This document shows, piece after piece, positions 25,165 through 32,942 of a stretch of 43,140 nucleotides of DNA (the stretch's first letter is position 1; each line of letters opens with the position of its first letter). The stretch covers positions 1-43,140 of the forward strand of contig QXHL01000024.1 in assembly GCA_003584005.1 (NCBI GenBank). Reading direction: 5' to 3'. The DNA is from Alicyclobacillaceae bacterium I2511 (lineage in GTDB: Bacteria; Bacillota; Bacilli; Alicyclobacillales; Alicyclobacillaceae). The position numbers were made by a program, and so were the translations under genes. The notes below the pieces were generated by a model. It saw only the letters and a program-made list of their open reading frames with translations, searched no databases and was not told where the DNA came from.

Positions 25165-25347
25165 CTATGTTCCAATAATTTCCTTGAATTTGATTTGCAT
25201 ATCTGGATGAGTCACAAAAGTTTCGGCTTGCATGTGAGCCAATCGCTTTAAGTCTTCGCGCTCCAGTTTAAACAACCGTTTCGACGACTTACGATATTCC
25301 TCCACATGCTTCAACAGCGGGTTTGGGCGTTCACGTCTTCGCATCAC
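25165..25347 (-). CDS. Recombinase-associated small ORF, 60 aa
   Basis: Encodes MMRRRERPNPLLKHVEEYRKSSKRLFKLEREDLKRLAHMQAETFVTHPDMQIKFKEIIGT, basic and helical, start GTG-ATG. A frameshifted homologue lies at 5681-5882. Both copies follow a tyrosine recombinase and a GC hairpin in the same order and strand, so it is part of the mobile unit; it might be a recombination directionality or accessory factor, but that is speculation. The frame here is intact although its recombinase is broken. Confidence 0.6.
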   Translation of the reverse strand: MMRRRERPNPLLKHVEEYRKSSKRLFKLEREDLKRLAHMQAETFVTHPDMQIKFKEIIGT

Positions 25348-25389
25348 AATCTGTCAGTCCTCCATAAGTTCATAATCATCGAGTCAGCG

Positions 25390-25416
25390 ATGGCCGGAAG
25401 CATCTCTCCCGGCCAT
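25390..25416 (-). other. Conserved GC hairpin (second copy)
   Basis: ATGGCCGGGA/TTCCGGCCAT on the minus strand, 8 bases after the recombinase stop. The stem is kept relative to 5939-5964 while the loop and one pair differ (G-U here), suggesting the structure matters. No U-tract follows. Confidence 0.6.
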
Positions 25417-25424
25417 CCCCATCG

Positions 25425-26388
25425 CTAACTCAGCCGATGCTCCACAAAGCTCAACTTACTGTGCTGCAAGCTCTCGTCATGCGAGAACATCTCAACTTAT
25501 ATGCGAACCGTTTCCATACTGCTATGGCCAATAATGCGCTGAAGAGAGAAAATGTATCTACACGCCAAGATGTAATATTTAGCCATTGTATGTCTAAAAA
25601 TATGAGGTGACACCCTCACATTTGCAATCCGCGCCTGCTCCCCATACTACTTGATGAGCTTTTGAATCGTCCCAATGGCAATCGGTTCATTATCGATGGT
25701 GACAAGCAGCGCGTCTGTGAGCGCGTTTCCGCGCTCCTTTATGTATTTCTGCAGGACTTGCCGCATCTTACTCTGAATGGGCACTAGACGCTGCTTAGAA
25801 CCTTTCCCATGCACGAGGACATTGCCGTCACGAAGATGAACATCCGACAATTGAATGCCAACCAGTTCCGAAATCCGAATCCCGGTCTCCAGCAGCAAGA
25901 GCATCATCGTGTAATCGCGTAGACCCGTGAATATGCTCTGATCCGGTTATCGTAGCAGCCGTGCAATCTCTTCCTCACTGAACGCCTGGATAATGACCTT
26001 CTCAGCCTTTAGAACGGGCAAATCCGCGCTATAATCGCGGGGCAGGTAACTTTCCCTATGCAGGAATTGAATCAGCCCCCGAACCGATCGAATCCGCCCA
26101 TTGATGGTGTTCACCTTCAGCCCGAGTTCCTCAAGCATCTAGAATACAAAATGCTCCTTCAGAAACGAAACCGTGAGTTTTCGGCAATCGTCTATCACCA
26201 TGCCTTGCATGCTCAAAACTTTTTCCAAGGCATTTAAGTTTTCGCGATGCCACCGTTGCGTCTGTTTCGCCAATCCTCGGATATCGCGCAAAAACTGCAC
26301 CTTCGCATCCGCCAATGAGATGACCCGCTCTTGCGGCACGGCCACCTCTTCCACAAAATCAACCGTATTTTTTTCTGCGTTTCGCCAT
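25425..26388 (-). pseudogene. Tyrosine recombinase (XerC/D-like), near full length, three stops and a frameshift
   Basis: ATG 26388 lies 7 bases after AAAAGGAG, but a 7-A run at 26368-26374 shifts the frame; with 6 A's it would read MAKRRKNTVDFVEEV. The frame then continues through the SAM-like N-terminal domain (LADAKVQFLRDIRGLAKQTQRWHRENL), TAG at 26139, NTINGRIRSVRGLIQFLHRE, TAA at 25947, the catalytic TGIRISELVG, KGSKQRLVPI, TAG at 25647, SPHIFRHTMAK and IIGHSSMETVRIYVEMF to 25425. The 6 kb copy has Gln at the 25947 and 25647 positions; the 26139 stop is also one C to T step from CAG. All active-site residues are otherwise present. It sits directly downstream of tRNA-Leu, its probable target. 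Confidence 0.88.
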
Positions 26389-26495
26389 ACCCACACTCCT
26401 TTTCCGAGACGTGTGGGGGACTCGGCCCCATTTGCCCGCACTTTTGCGGACGTGTATGCCCACACGTTCCCGCAAAATTTGAGGCAAAATCCCCC

Positions 26496-26541
26496 TATAA
26501 AATAGAAACAGGGTTCTTGCGCCCAAAGGCTCAAAACCCTG
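26496..26541 (-). terminator. Intrinsic terminator of tRNA-Leu
   Basis: CAGGGTT/AACCCTG stem (26535-26541 with 26509-26515) followed on the minus strand by TTCTATTTTATAG, about 27 bases after the CCA end. It also separates the tRNA from the recombinase gene. Confidence 0.65.
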
Positions 26542-26567
26542 CTATACTGCGGCATTCCAGAATTTTT

Positions 26568-26651
26568 TGGTGTCGAGGACGGGACTTGAACCCGTACGGT
26601 TATCCCACACGCCCCTCAAACGTGCGCGTCTGCCAGTTCCGCCACCCCGAC
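26568..26651 (-). tRNA. tRNA-Leu (anticodon GAG), island right border
   Basis: The 84-base minus-strand gene folds as a class II tRNA: acceptor GTCGGGG/CCTCGAC (one G-U), D-arm with AACTGGCAGAC, anticodon stem CACGT/GCGTG with loop TTGAGGG (anticodon GAG), a short variable arm GGGATAACC, T-arm ACGGG/CCCGT with TTCAAGT, and encoded CCA. It reads CUC/CUU Leu codons. The 3' half is duplicated at 6695-6747, so this gene is the likely integration site of the island. A consensus promoter lies upstream. Confidence 0.93.
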
Positions 26652-26701
26652 ACGAAAGAAAAACAAAACCTCAATGTAAAAAACGACGACTAACGCTTTT
26701 G

Positions 26702-26730
26702 ATTATACGAACCCTGTCGGCGACTGTCAA
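26702..26730 (-). promoter_or_regulatory. Consensus promoter of tRNA-Leu
   Basis: TTGACA (26725-26730) and TATAAT (26702-26707) on the minus strand with a 17-base spacer: a perfect sigma-A promoter about 50 bases upstream of the tRNA 5' end. Confidence 0.88.
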
Positions 26731-27541
26731 TACGTCGCAATTACTCAGGTAAAATCTTACTGAAGTGAGACTGGCCCACTCACATAGAAACCTTACCAAA
26801 GAGAATGACAAGCGTTTTACGTAATATCCTCAATATTACGCCAGAACCTCCTTACCGAACAGTTCATATCGGGAATACATGCCGAGATTAAGCGGATCAC
26901 AGATTGGATTTTTTTTGCGGGACTTCAGCTCTGCCCTGTCCTCGGGGGTGGAGTACAGGGGACACGGAAATAGTCACTACAATCGTACTTATTCGGCCTT
27001 TTCGTCCCGTTTTCAGTTACCATAAGACCTATTTTGAGACTGTCGATTCACTGGGATTCATAGGACATTCACATTCCCTATAGGGGTTTCTTCTGCAAAT
27101 TAACCCCCCCATCTAGAATTCTCTTAGGAACTGATTCACCGGTCTCAAATAAGGGACCGCAGGACGCTTATGGGCCTTTTCAAGCCACGTTTCGCATCAA
27201 TAGGCGTCCGCCAGGCCCTTATTTCAGTAAAATCGGTGCAAACACAGTGGGAAATCGTGCAATAGACGACTTTCACACCCTTATTTGCGTTTCCTCGCTC
27301 GATATTTGATGATTTAGCGACTGGGGGACCCTTATTTCCAGAACCGTAAAAATCGATCCCCTGCACACGAAGGAGGGCCACCCCAATCCTGCGGGCAGGA
27401 CCAGATGGGAGTCCTCCAGACTGGGACTGGTTTCCAAATTAAGGGATTCCCAACCCACTATGCGTTGAAGGACGAGGGAAAAAGCACAAATGTGTGCGCC
27501 CTTGCTCTGCGGTAAGATTTTTATGTGAGTGCCTACACGTG
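26731..27541. other. Gene-free 800-base tract outside the island
   Basis: No ORF on either strand has convincing coding character. The tract contains C/G runs and, from 27147 on, a cluster of CCCTTATTT motifs annotated separately. It separates the tRNA-Leu border from the acetyltransferase gene. Confidence 0.4.
27147..27445. repeat. Cluster of five CCCTTATTT motifs
   Basis: CCCTTATTT occurs exactly at 27216, 27278 and 27329 on the plus strand and at 27147-27155 on the minus strand, with a variant (CCCTTAATTT, minus) at 27436-27445. Spacings are about 50-107 bases. Flanking bases partly agree (GG-A/T-C before). I know of no named element with this pattern; it may be a set of regulator sites or a degenerate dispersed repeat. 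Confidence 0.4.
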
Positions 27542-27568
27542 CGTACGCCGTACGACGTACGGCGTACG
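27542..27568. repeat. 27-base perfect palindrome rich in CGTACG
   Basis: Two 13-base arms (CGTACGCCGTACG and its complement) flank a single central A at 27555. Each arm itself contains CGTACG twice, so the site can form a strong cruciform or hairpin. It lies about 120 bases upstream of the acetyltransferase start. It could be an operator or an element end. Confidence 0.7.
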
Positions 27569-27689
27569 TAATGCCTGCGCAGGAGCCTACCCACGTCAAA
27601 ACCCGTATAGATGTCCCACACCCGTCTGTGGCCCCTGTCCGGGTCAGCCAGTGCTACAGGTCATATACTGTGGTCGGGTGGTGAGGTGT

Positions 27690-28187
27690 ATGGGAATCCC
27701 AATTATTGTGGAACCGCATGCGGTATACGGTCCAGGGAAAATCACCTACGGTGAAAATGTATTTATTGCGGAACACTCCTGGTTCTCGTTGCCACGTCCT
27801 GAAGCTGAAATCATCATTGGCAGCAATACACAATTGGGTCGTTTCTTTGGCATGTCTTGCGCCTATCGAATTGAGATTGGCGACAGTTGCCTGATTGGCG
27901 AGCGGGTTTTCATTGCGGACGTAGGCCACGCCTATGAGAACCCAGACTGCTGTATTCTTGTTTCCGGTCTCACGGGCCCCAGCCACGTCACGATTGGCAA
28001 CGATGTGTTGATAGGTGTGGGTGCATTCGTCGGCCCGGGCGTAACCATTGGACAGCATGTGATGATTGGTGCCAACGCCGTGGTGACCCACGACGTGCCG
28101 AGCTATTCCGTGGCGGCAGGCAACCCCGCACGCGTCGTGAAGCGATTCGACTTTGCGAGCAGCACCTGGGTAAGTGTGCCGTCCTAA
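27690..28187 (+). CDS. Hexapeptide-repeat acyltransferase (LbH family)
   Basis: The start was set at ATG 27690, after GGTGAGG, because homology to left-handed beta-helix transferases begins at IPIIVEPHAVYGPGKITYGENVFIAEHSWF; the open frame extends upstream through the palindrome without family character. The 165-residue product has the repeated [LIV]-G-x-x-x-x signature: YGPGKI, IGSNTQLG, IEIGDSCLIGERVFI, VTIGNDVLIGVGAFVGPGVTIGQHVMIGANAVVTHDVPSYSVAAGNPARVVK. Such enzymes transfer acetyl or similar groups, often onto sugars or antibiotics, as trimers. The substrate is not evident and there is no operon partner. Confidence 0.85.
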   Translation: MGIPIIVEPHAVYGPGKITYGENVFIAEHSWFSLPRPEAEIIIGSNTQLGRFFGMSCAYRIEIGDSCLIGERVFIADVGHAYENPDCCILVSGLTGPSHVTIGNDVLIGVGAFVGPGVTIGQHVMIGANAVVTHDVPSYSVAAGNPARVVKRFDFASSTWVSVPS

Positions 28188-28275
28188 CCCGCCTGGGGTT
28201 GGGGACCCTTCAAATCTTTAACGCGGCTCGAAATCACGCTTCAAAATTACGCTTCGAAATCACTCTACTCCAGAA

Positions 28276-29412
28276 TTACTCTTCTAAGGTAAACCCCGGT
28301 CGGATGGTAAAGTCTGTGCTTGGATGACGGTTTGGATTCAGATGGGGCACGGCCGCATCTTCCGCAACAAGTCGCGCCGCTAACTCGCCAATGGCAGGCC
28401 CCCGCATAACGCCAAACCCTTCGTCTCCACAGGCGACGTATAGGCGATCCGTTACAGCACCCAGCAGGGGCCGTCTGTCCGGAGTTCCCCCACATAAACC
28501 CGCCCAGGATGAACGCAAGCCGGCCTGCTCCGCACGGGAGGAGAGCCCAATCACGCCTTGCGCAATCGACAATTTAAAAGCATCGTCCCCTGTGGTTTGG
28601 TAGTCGTCCGGATTGTGTTCCCAAAGTTGTGTCCCGTCCCCCGCTAAAAGATTGTGTTCTCCGTCCGGTACAATATACATGTCGCTCACTAATTCCCATA
28701 GAATGGGCAGATGATGCCCCACAGGAAAATTCAGCGATGCGAGCTGTACACGATAGGGTCGCAGCGGAATGTCCAATCCAGCTGTCTGCACCAATTTCCG
28801 TGTCCAAGTCCCTGCAGCTACCAACACTTTTGCTGCCACGAGGGTCTCTCCCGGACCTTCAATCAAGACTTTGCTATCTTCAACCTGAATAGACTTAACG
28901 CGGTAGGAGAGTTTCACCGAGAGGCCCTTCGCCACAGCAGCCGAAAGTGTTGCAGTGGCATAGGCTGTTGGGTTCACATACCAATCGTTAGGTGTCCAAA
29001 GCCCCCTCACCCCATCAGCCACCCTATCCAATTCGGGGTATGTTCGTACAATTTGATTTAAATCCCATAGCTCGGCAGGAATTCCTTTGTCTAAAAGTCC
29101 ATCTGCCCGACGTTGCACCAGTTCTGCTTGACTTTGCGAGAAGAGGGTCAGCATTCCATAGTGCCGAATCATTGAGTTGTCTTCACTCCACCGCTGTGCC
29201 GCTGCAAATAATTCACGGCTTCTGGTCACCCAGGAAAGATCCTCGGCATTCCATACGAGGTCAGTGACAATCCCCCCAGCTTTCGCGCTACTTTCTCCCG
29301 CCACATAAGGATTCGCCTCAAGTAAAAGTACAGACCCGTGTCTCGCTTCCACTGCGGCAAGTGCTGCCGCAGTGCCCCAAACACCGCCCCCGATGATGAC
29401 TAAATCGTACAA
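28276..29412 (-). CDS. FAD-dependent oxidoreductase of the DAO family
   Basis: The 378-residue protein begins with the dinucleotide-binding motif YDLVIIGGGVWGTAAALAA (GxGxxG, residues 7-12) and LLLEANPYVAGESSAKAGGIV, where the Ser/Ala/Gly-rich turn binds FAD. It continues with the DAO substrate domain and ends with the second FAD strand GAVTDRLYVACGDEGFGVMRGPAIGELAARLV. Members oxidise amines such as glycine, sarcosine or D-amino acids; the exact substrate cannot be told. It converges on the acetyltransferase gene and is divergent from the transporter gene. Confidence 0.88.
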   Translation of the reverse strand: MYDLVIIGGGVWGTAAALAAVEARHGSVLLLEANPYVAGESSAKAGGIVTDLVWNAEDLSWVTRSRELFAAAQRWSEDNSMIRHYGMLTLFSQSQAELVQRRADGLLDKGIPAELWDLNQIVRTYPELDRVADGVRGLWTPNDWYVNPTAYATATLSAAVAKGLSVKLSYRVKSIQVEDSKVLIEGPGETLVAAKVLVAAGTWTRKLVQTAGLDIPLRPYRVQLASLNFPVGHHLPILWELVSDMYIVPDGEHNLLAGDGTQLWEHNPDDYQTTGDDAFKLSIAQGVIGLSSRAEQAGLRSSWAGLCGGTPDRRPLLGAVTDRLYVACGDEGFGVMRGPAIGELAARLVAEDAAVPHLNPNRHPSTDFTIRPGFTLEE

Positions 29413-29699
29413 TTGAAGTCCCCCCAGAAACAGTCTTCCTGTACAAAGATGTGCATTGAATCAATGAAGAACGCCAATGAAATCATTTCGCCATCTATCT
29501 GTATTTTTCCTTTAAACATTTGGTTCAAATATTTATAAAAGCAAGCAATTCATAAGTTAATTTGTAAAACTTCGCGGAAAAGCCTTGCAACCGACTTTGC
29601 GTTCATGCAAAGATTAAATGTAATTGAGTCGCCTTAGGTCGAGGAACATGCGAATGTAGGCGCCGCCCATCGTGCTATTGGCGGCGCGGAGGCGCGGTT
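29413..29699. other. Divergent intergenic region, no defined site
   Basis: 287 bases between the oxidoreductase and transporter genes. AT-rich patches (29505-29580) could hold both promoters, but I see no strong hexamer pair or palindrome. Confidence 0.35.
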
Positions 29700-30566
29700 A
29701 TGTCCAACACTATCTTTCTTTTGCTCATGCTAGCAGCATTCGGTCATGCGATTTGGAACGGAATTGCGCGGCGTATTCCGGAGCGTGATACGTTTTTTAC
29801 GCTGATTCTTATGACAGCTGTGATTTTATATTTCCCATTGGCCCTCTGGCTTGCACAGACACACCCCATTCCGTCGCAAGCATGGCCATGGATAGGTGCA
29901 AGCACTTTGTTTGAGTTGTTTTACTTTGCTACCTTAGCCAAGGCATATCAATCGAGTTCATTTCTAACTGCATATCCGCTTGCAAGGGGCTCGGCACCTG
30001 TGTTCGCGACAGTACTCAGCCTTGCCTTGACAGGGGAATCTGTGAGCCTCACTGGCTTAGTCGGAATAGGCCTGGTTTCGCTAGGGATTTTATGGATTTC
30101 GCAACCGAGTTTTTCTCTGACAAATAGGTTTACCTCTCTGCGTAATCCAGGTACGCTCTGGGCACTGCTCACAGGTGCATGCACCGCTTCCTACAGTGTG
30201 GCAGACTCTGTGGGTGCAAAGTTGATGTCCCCCATCCTGTTTAAATACATCGTTTTCATCGGAATTGTGTTGGGAAAACTGCTTTATGATAAAGGGACCA
30301 GGGTGGCAGGTTCCTATTTTCAACTTGTCAAAGCATATCCCAAGTCAACTTTCACAGGGGGTATGCTGATTTTTGGTGTCAATGCTATCATTGTTTTTGC
30401 GCTACAAACCACTCCCGTCGCCTATGTCTCGGCCACTCGCGAAACGAGCATTGTGTTTGCCATGCTGATTGGCCGCATATGGCTCCATGAAAGCTTGGGG
30501 TGGGTGAAGGTGCTGGCCATTGCCAGCATCGTGGTTGGGATACTCACTATTAAAGTCTCCGCTTAA
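29700..30566 (+). CDS. EamA/DMT-family transporter
   Basis: The 288-residue hydrophobic protein shows about ten membrane helices in two EamA halves: MSNTIFLLLMLAAFGHAIWNGIARR at the start, LYFPLALWLA, LFELFYFATLAKAYQSSSFLTAYPLARGSAPVFATVLSLALTGESVS (typical DMT signature) and the second half from LWALLTGACTASYSVAD, ending TTPVAYVSATRETSIVFAMLIGRIWLHESLGWVKVLAIASIVVGILTI. It probably exports or imports a small metabolite; the substrate is unknown. It starts at ATG after GGAGGCGCGGTT. Confidence 0.88.
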   Translation: MSNTIFLLLMLAAFGHAIWNGIARRIPERDTFFTLILMTAVILYFPLALWLAQTHPIPSQAWPWIGASTLFELFYFATLAKAYQSSSFLTAYPLARGSAPVFATVLSLALTGESVSLTGLVGIGLVSLGILWISQPSFSLTNRFTSLRNPGTLWALLTGACTASYSVADSVGAKLMSPILFKYIVFIGIVLGKLLYDKGTRVAGSYFQLVKAYPKSTFTGGMLIFGVNAIIVFALQTTPVAYVSATRETSIVFAMLIGRIWLHESLGWVKVLAIASIVVGILTIKVSA

Positions 30567-30623
30567 AAATCTCAACTTCACGAATTCCAGGCTAAATGCG
30601 GGCACACTTCACTTCATCTATAT

Positions 30624-30701
30624 CCACTTTACGTGCACACCATCCACTTTACATGCACACCATCCGCTTTACGTGCACACCATCCGCTTTGCGTTCACAC
30701 C
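30624..30701 (+). repeat. 20-bp tandem repeat, four copies
   Basis: The unit CCACTTTACGTGCACACCAT is repeated at 30624, 30644, 30664 and 30684 with one to three changes per copy; the last is shorter and more diverged. It sits in the convergent gap between the transporter and lytic transglycosylase genes and is probably a variable-number repeat. Confidence 0.85.
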
Positions 30702-30739
30702 GGGCGCGGCGGGAAATCCACCCCCTCCACGTGCCATCC

Positions 30740-31375
30740 CTAAGTTTTTAAGCTATTGCCATAGATGCGCTGGTACAAGTCATAGTTATAAAATACCCGG
30801 TCTACGAAATGGCGCGTTTCCCCTACCGGTATCCTGTCGATGGAATTCAACTGTCCGTTCCAAGTGTCACTTTGCAGCCACTGTTGTACCCGTTTAGGCC
30901 CGGCATTATAGGCGGCAATGGCCGCCACGCGATTGCCGTCAAATTTTTCAATGAGATAACGCACGTACCAAGTCCCCAGTTGAATGTTGACGGTTGGAAC
31001 CGTTAATTGGCTGTTGTGGGCACCCTGTGGGAAACCGGCCACAAAAGCCCCCGACTCAGCCAAACGCAGGGCAATCCACTGGGCGGTGCCCGGCATCAGC
31101 TGCATCAGGCCGATGGCCCCAGCCTGTGAGACATCGTGCGTATCAAACTTGCTCTCTACGCGGATAACCGCAGCCACCAGCAGGGGATCTACCCCATTGG
31201 TTGTGGCAGCATTTTGGATGACGATTTGATATTGAATAGGGTACATCCATCGCCAAAATGTGTTGGACGTAACGAGTGCCACAACGGCAACCAGCAACAC
31301 AATCGAAGCAAGCATCCGCTTCGGAATGAGAATCAGGCGCCAGTGGGATGACCCAGTGTCCGTAGGGTCTGCCAC
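30740..31375 (-). CDS. Lytic transglycosylase, membrane-anchored (SLT fold)
   Basis: The 211-residue protein has an N-terminal signal anchor (MLASIVLLVAVVALVTSNTFW, about 21-41) and an SLT domain: LLVAAVIRVESKFDTHDVSQAGAIGLMQLMPGTA, where the Glu of VESKF is the catalytic acid, and AAIAAYNAGPKRVQQWL. It cleaves peptidoglycan outside the membrane. The GTG at 31375 overlaps the coaE end by 43 bases; the ATG at residue 21 is a possible shorter start. It closes the polA-mutM-coaE gene group. Confidence 0.88.
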   Translation of the reverse strand: MADPTDTGSSHWRLILIPKRMLASIVLLVAVVALVTSNTFWRWMYPIQYQIVIQNAATTNGVDPLLVAAVIRVESKFDTHDVSQAGAIGLMQLMPGTAQWIALRLAESGAFVAGFPQGAHNSQLTVPTVNIQLGTWYVRYLIEKFDGNRVAAIAAYNAGPKRVQQWLQSDTWNGQLNSIDRIPVGETRHFVDRVFYNYDLYQRIYGNSLKT

Positions 31376-31947
31376 AGTTCATTCACCTGCCTTCTCGTTT
31401 GTTCCAGTCCACCACTGTTGTCAATCACATAGTCTGCCAGTGCTCGCTTCTCTTCAATGGACATCTGTGCAGCAATACGGGCGTTCGCCGCAGCCTCTGT
31501 CAAGTGGTCCCTCGCCACGAGACGCTGACGCTGCACAGAAACCGGAACATAGACCAACAGGGTCACATCCACTAAAAGTCGTGTTTCCCCTTCAAACAAC
31601 AGGGGTACATCCCATACCACAGGCTCATTGGGTGTTTCCGCCAGAAAAGCGGTGGTCTCTTCCCACATTCCTTCTCTAACCCGAGGATGTGTGACTTGAT
31701 TGAGCTTTTTTCTGGCCGTTTCGTTTTGGAAAATAATATTTGCCAATAACGACCGGTTCAAACTACCATCCGCTCGCAAAACTCGAGTTCCAAAAAATTC
31801 TACAATCTCTAACAGTGCCGGTTGATCCGGTTCTACCACCCGCCGCGCCCACAAATCTGCGTCCACAACAAACGCGCCAAGTTCCCTGAGCATCCCTGTC
31901 ACTGTGCTTTTCCCTGTTGCAATACCCCCGGTCAACCCAATAATCAC
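31333..31947 (-). CDS. coaE: Dephospho-CoA kinase
   Basis: The GTG at 31947 was chosen since GGGGAGG lies 9 bases upstream and the protein then starts at the conserved VIIGLTGGIATGKSTV; an upstream frame overlapping mutM has no family match. The 204-residue P-loop kinase has GGIATGKS (Walker A), FVVDADLWARRVVEP, THPRVREGM and VWDVPLLFEG (substrate region). It adds the 3'-phosphate to dephospho-CoA, the last step of CoA synthesis. It is 17 bases after mutM, in the same operon. Confidence 0.95.
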   Translation of the reverse strand: MIIGLTGGIATGKSTVTGMLRELGAFVVDADLWARRVVEPDQPALLEIVEFFGTRVLRADGSLNRSLLANIIFQNETARKKLNQVTHPRVREGMWEETTAFLAETPNEPVVWDVPLLFEGETRLLVDVTLLVYVPVSVQRQRLVARDHLTEAAANARIAAQMSIEEKRALADYVIDNSGGLEQTRRQVNELWQTLRTLGHPTGA

Positions 31948-31964
31948 GCTGCCCGCCTCCCCTG

Positions 31965-32858
31965 CTACCAAAAGTCGATCGCTCTTTTCACTGCAACACC
32001 CGTCTGCAAAGCGATGGCCGGGCGGGTTTGACGACGACGCGGTTGGCACTGCGGACAAAAGTGGGTACCCCGACCTGCCACACGAATTTTTTCAATGGGT
32101 ACCCCACAAACCCGACAAGACTGGCCTTCCCTAGCATACACTTGCAACTGGATTTGAAACCCTCCATGTCTGCCATAGCCATCGACATAGGTCCTCACAG
32201 ACGATCCGCCCGCCGCAATAGCCCGTGTGAGTACCTCGCGAATGGCAGACAACAAAGCCTGCGCTTGGACTTTTGTCACTTGGTTGGCGGGCCGTTCTGG
32301 GTGAATGCCAGCGGCAAACAAGGACTCGTCCACATAAATATTTCCCAGACCCGCCAGGGTTGTCTGATCCAACAACACTGATTTTAGAGGTGCCCGACGC
32401 GAGTGGATGCGATGCCACAACCCCCCTTTTTCCAGCAGCGAATCAAATGGCTCAGGGCCTAGTTCCAGCAGTCCTCGCGGCCAAGGCATACCCCCGTAAA
32501 CCAGGTCCATGGTGCCAAACTGGCGCACATCCCGGTACCGCAGTTCCGTTTTATCGTTAAAATAAAACACAACATGGGTGTGGGAGGATTCTTCCTCGCC
32601 CGCTTTTGTCAGACGGTATTGGCCTTCCATCCGCAAGTGAGAAACCAGGGTAAGCGCGTCGGTATAAATCAGCAGGTACTTCCCCCGCCGCCCCACCCCT
32701 GTCACGGTGACCCCGGACAACATGGCGGCAAACACTTCTGGATTGGGGGGAGTTCTTACAATTCTCGGCAGTCGCACCTCTACCCGGACAACCGTCCTAC
32801 CGACAATTTGAGTTTCCAGATTGCGGCGCACGCTCTCCACCTCAGGCAATTCTGGCAC
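31965..32858 (-). CDS. mutM: Formamidopyrimidine-DNA glycosylase
   Basis: The 297-residue protein starts MPELPEVESVRRNL, exposing the catalytic Pro2 and Glu3 after Met removal. It has the conserved Lys in GRRGKYLLIY, the H2TH segment LAGLGNIYVDESLFAAGIHPERPA, and the C-terminal zinc finger CRVCGVPIEKIRVAGRGTHFCPQC with the conserved Arg. It excises 8-oxoguanine and other oxidised purines. It lies between polA and coaE, the usual Bacillales order. The C-terminal tail past the zinc finger is about 20 residues longer than in common members. Confidence 0.97.
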   Translation of the reverse strand: MPELPEVESVRRNLETQIVGRTVVRVEVRLPRIVRTPPNPEVFAAMLSGVTVTGVGRRGKYLLIYTDALTLVSHLRMEGQYRLTKAGEEESSHTHVVFYFNDKTELRYRDVRQFGTMDLVYGGMPWPRGLLELGPEPFDSLLEKGGLWHRIHSRRAPLKSVLLDQTTLAGLGNIYVDESLFAAGIHPERPANQVTKVQAQALLSAIREVLTRAIAAGGSSVRTYVDGYGRHGGFQIQLQVYAREGQSCRVCGVPIEKIRVAGRGTHFCPQCQPRRRQTRPAIALQTGVAVKRAIDFW

Positions 32859-32942
32859 TACCTCTTCCCCCTCTCTTCCCGAAATCTAATGCCAAAAAGT
32901 TACTGTCCACAAGCGGACATACCGTCAGTGTACCACCACTTG

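Noticed and set aside
27525-27689. Longer N-terminus for the acetyltransferase
   Set aside because: Would translate the 27-base palindrome and a Cys/Arg/Pro-rich stretch; family homology starts after ATG 27690.
30520-30897. 125-codon plus-strand frame over the tandem repeats
   Set aside because: Open only because of the 20-bp repeats and antisense overlap with the lytic transglycosylase gene.
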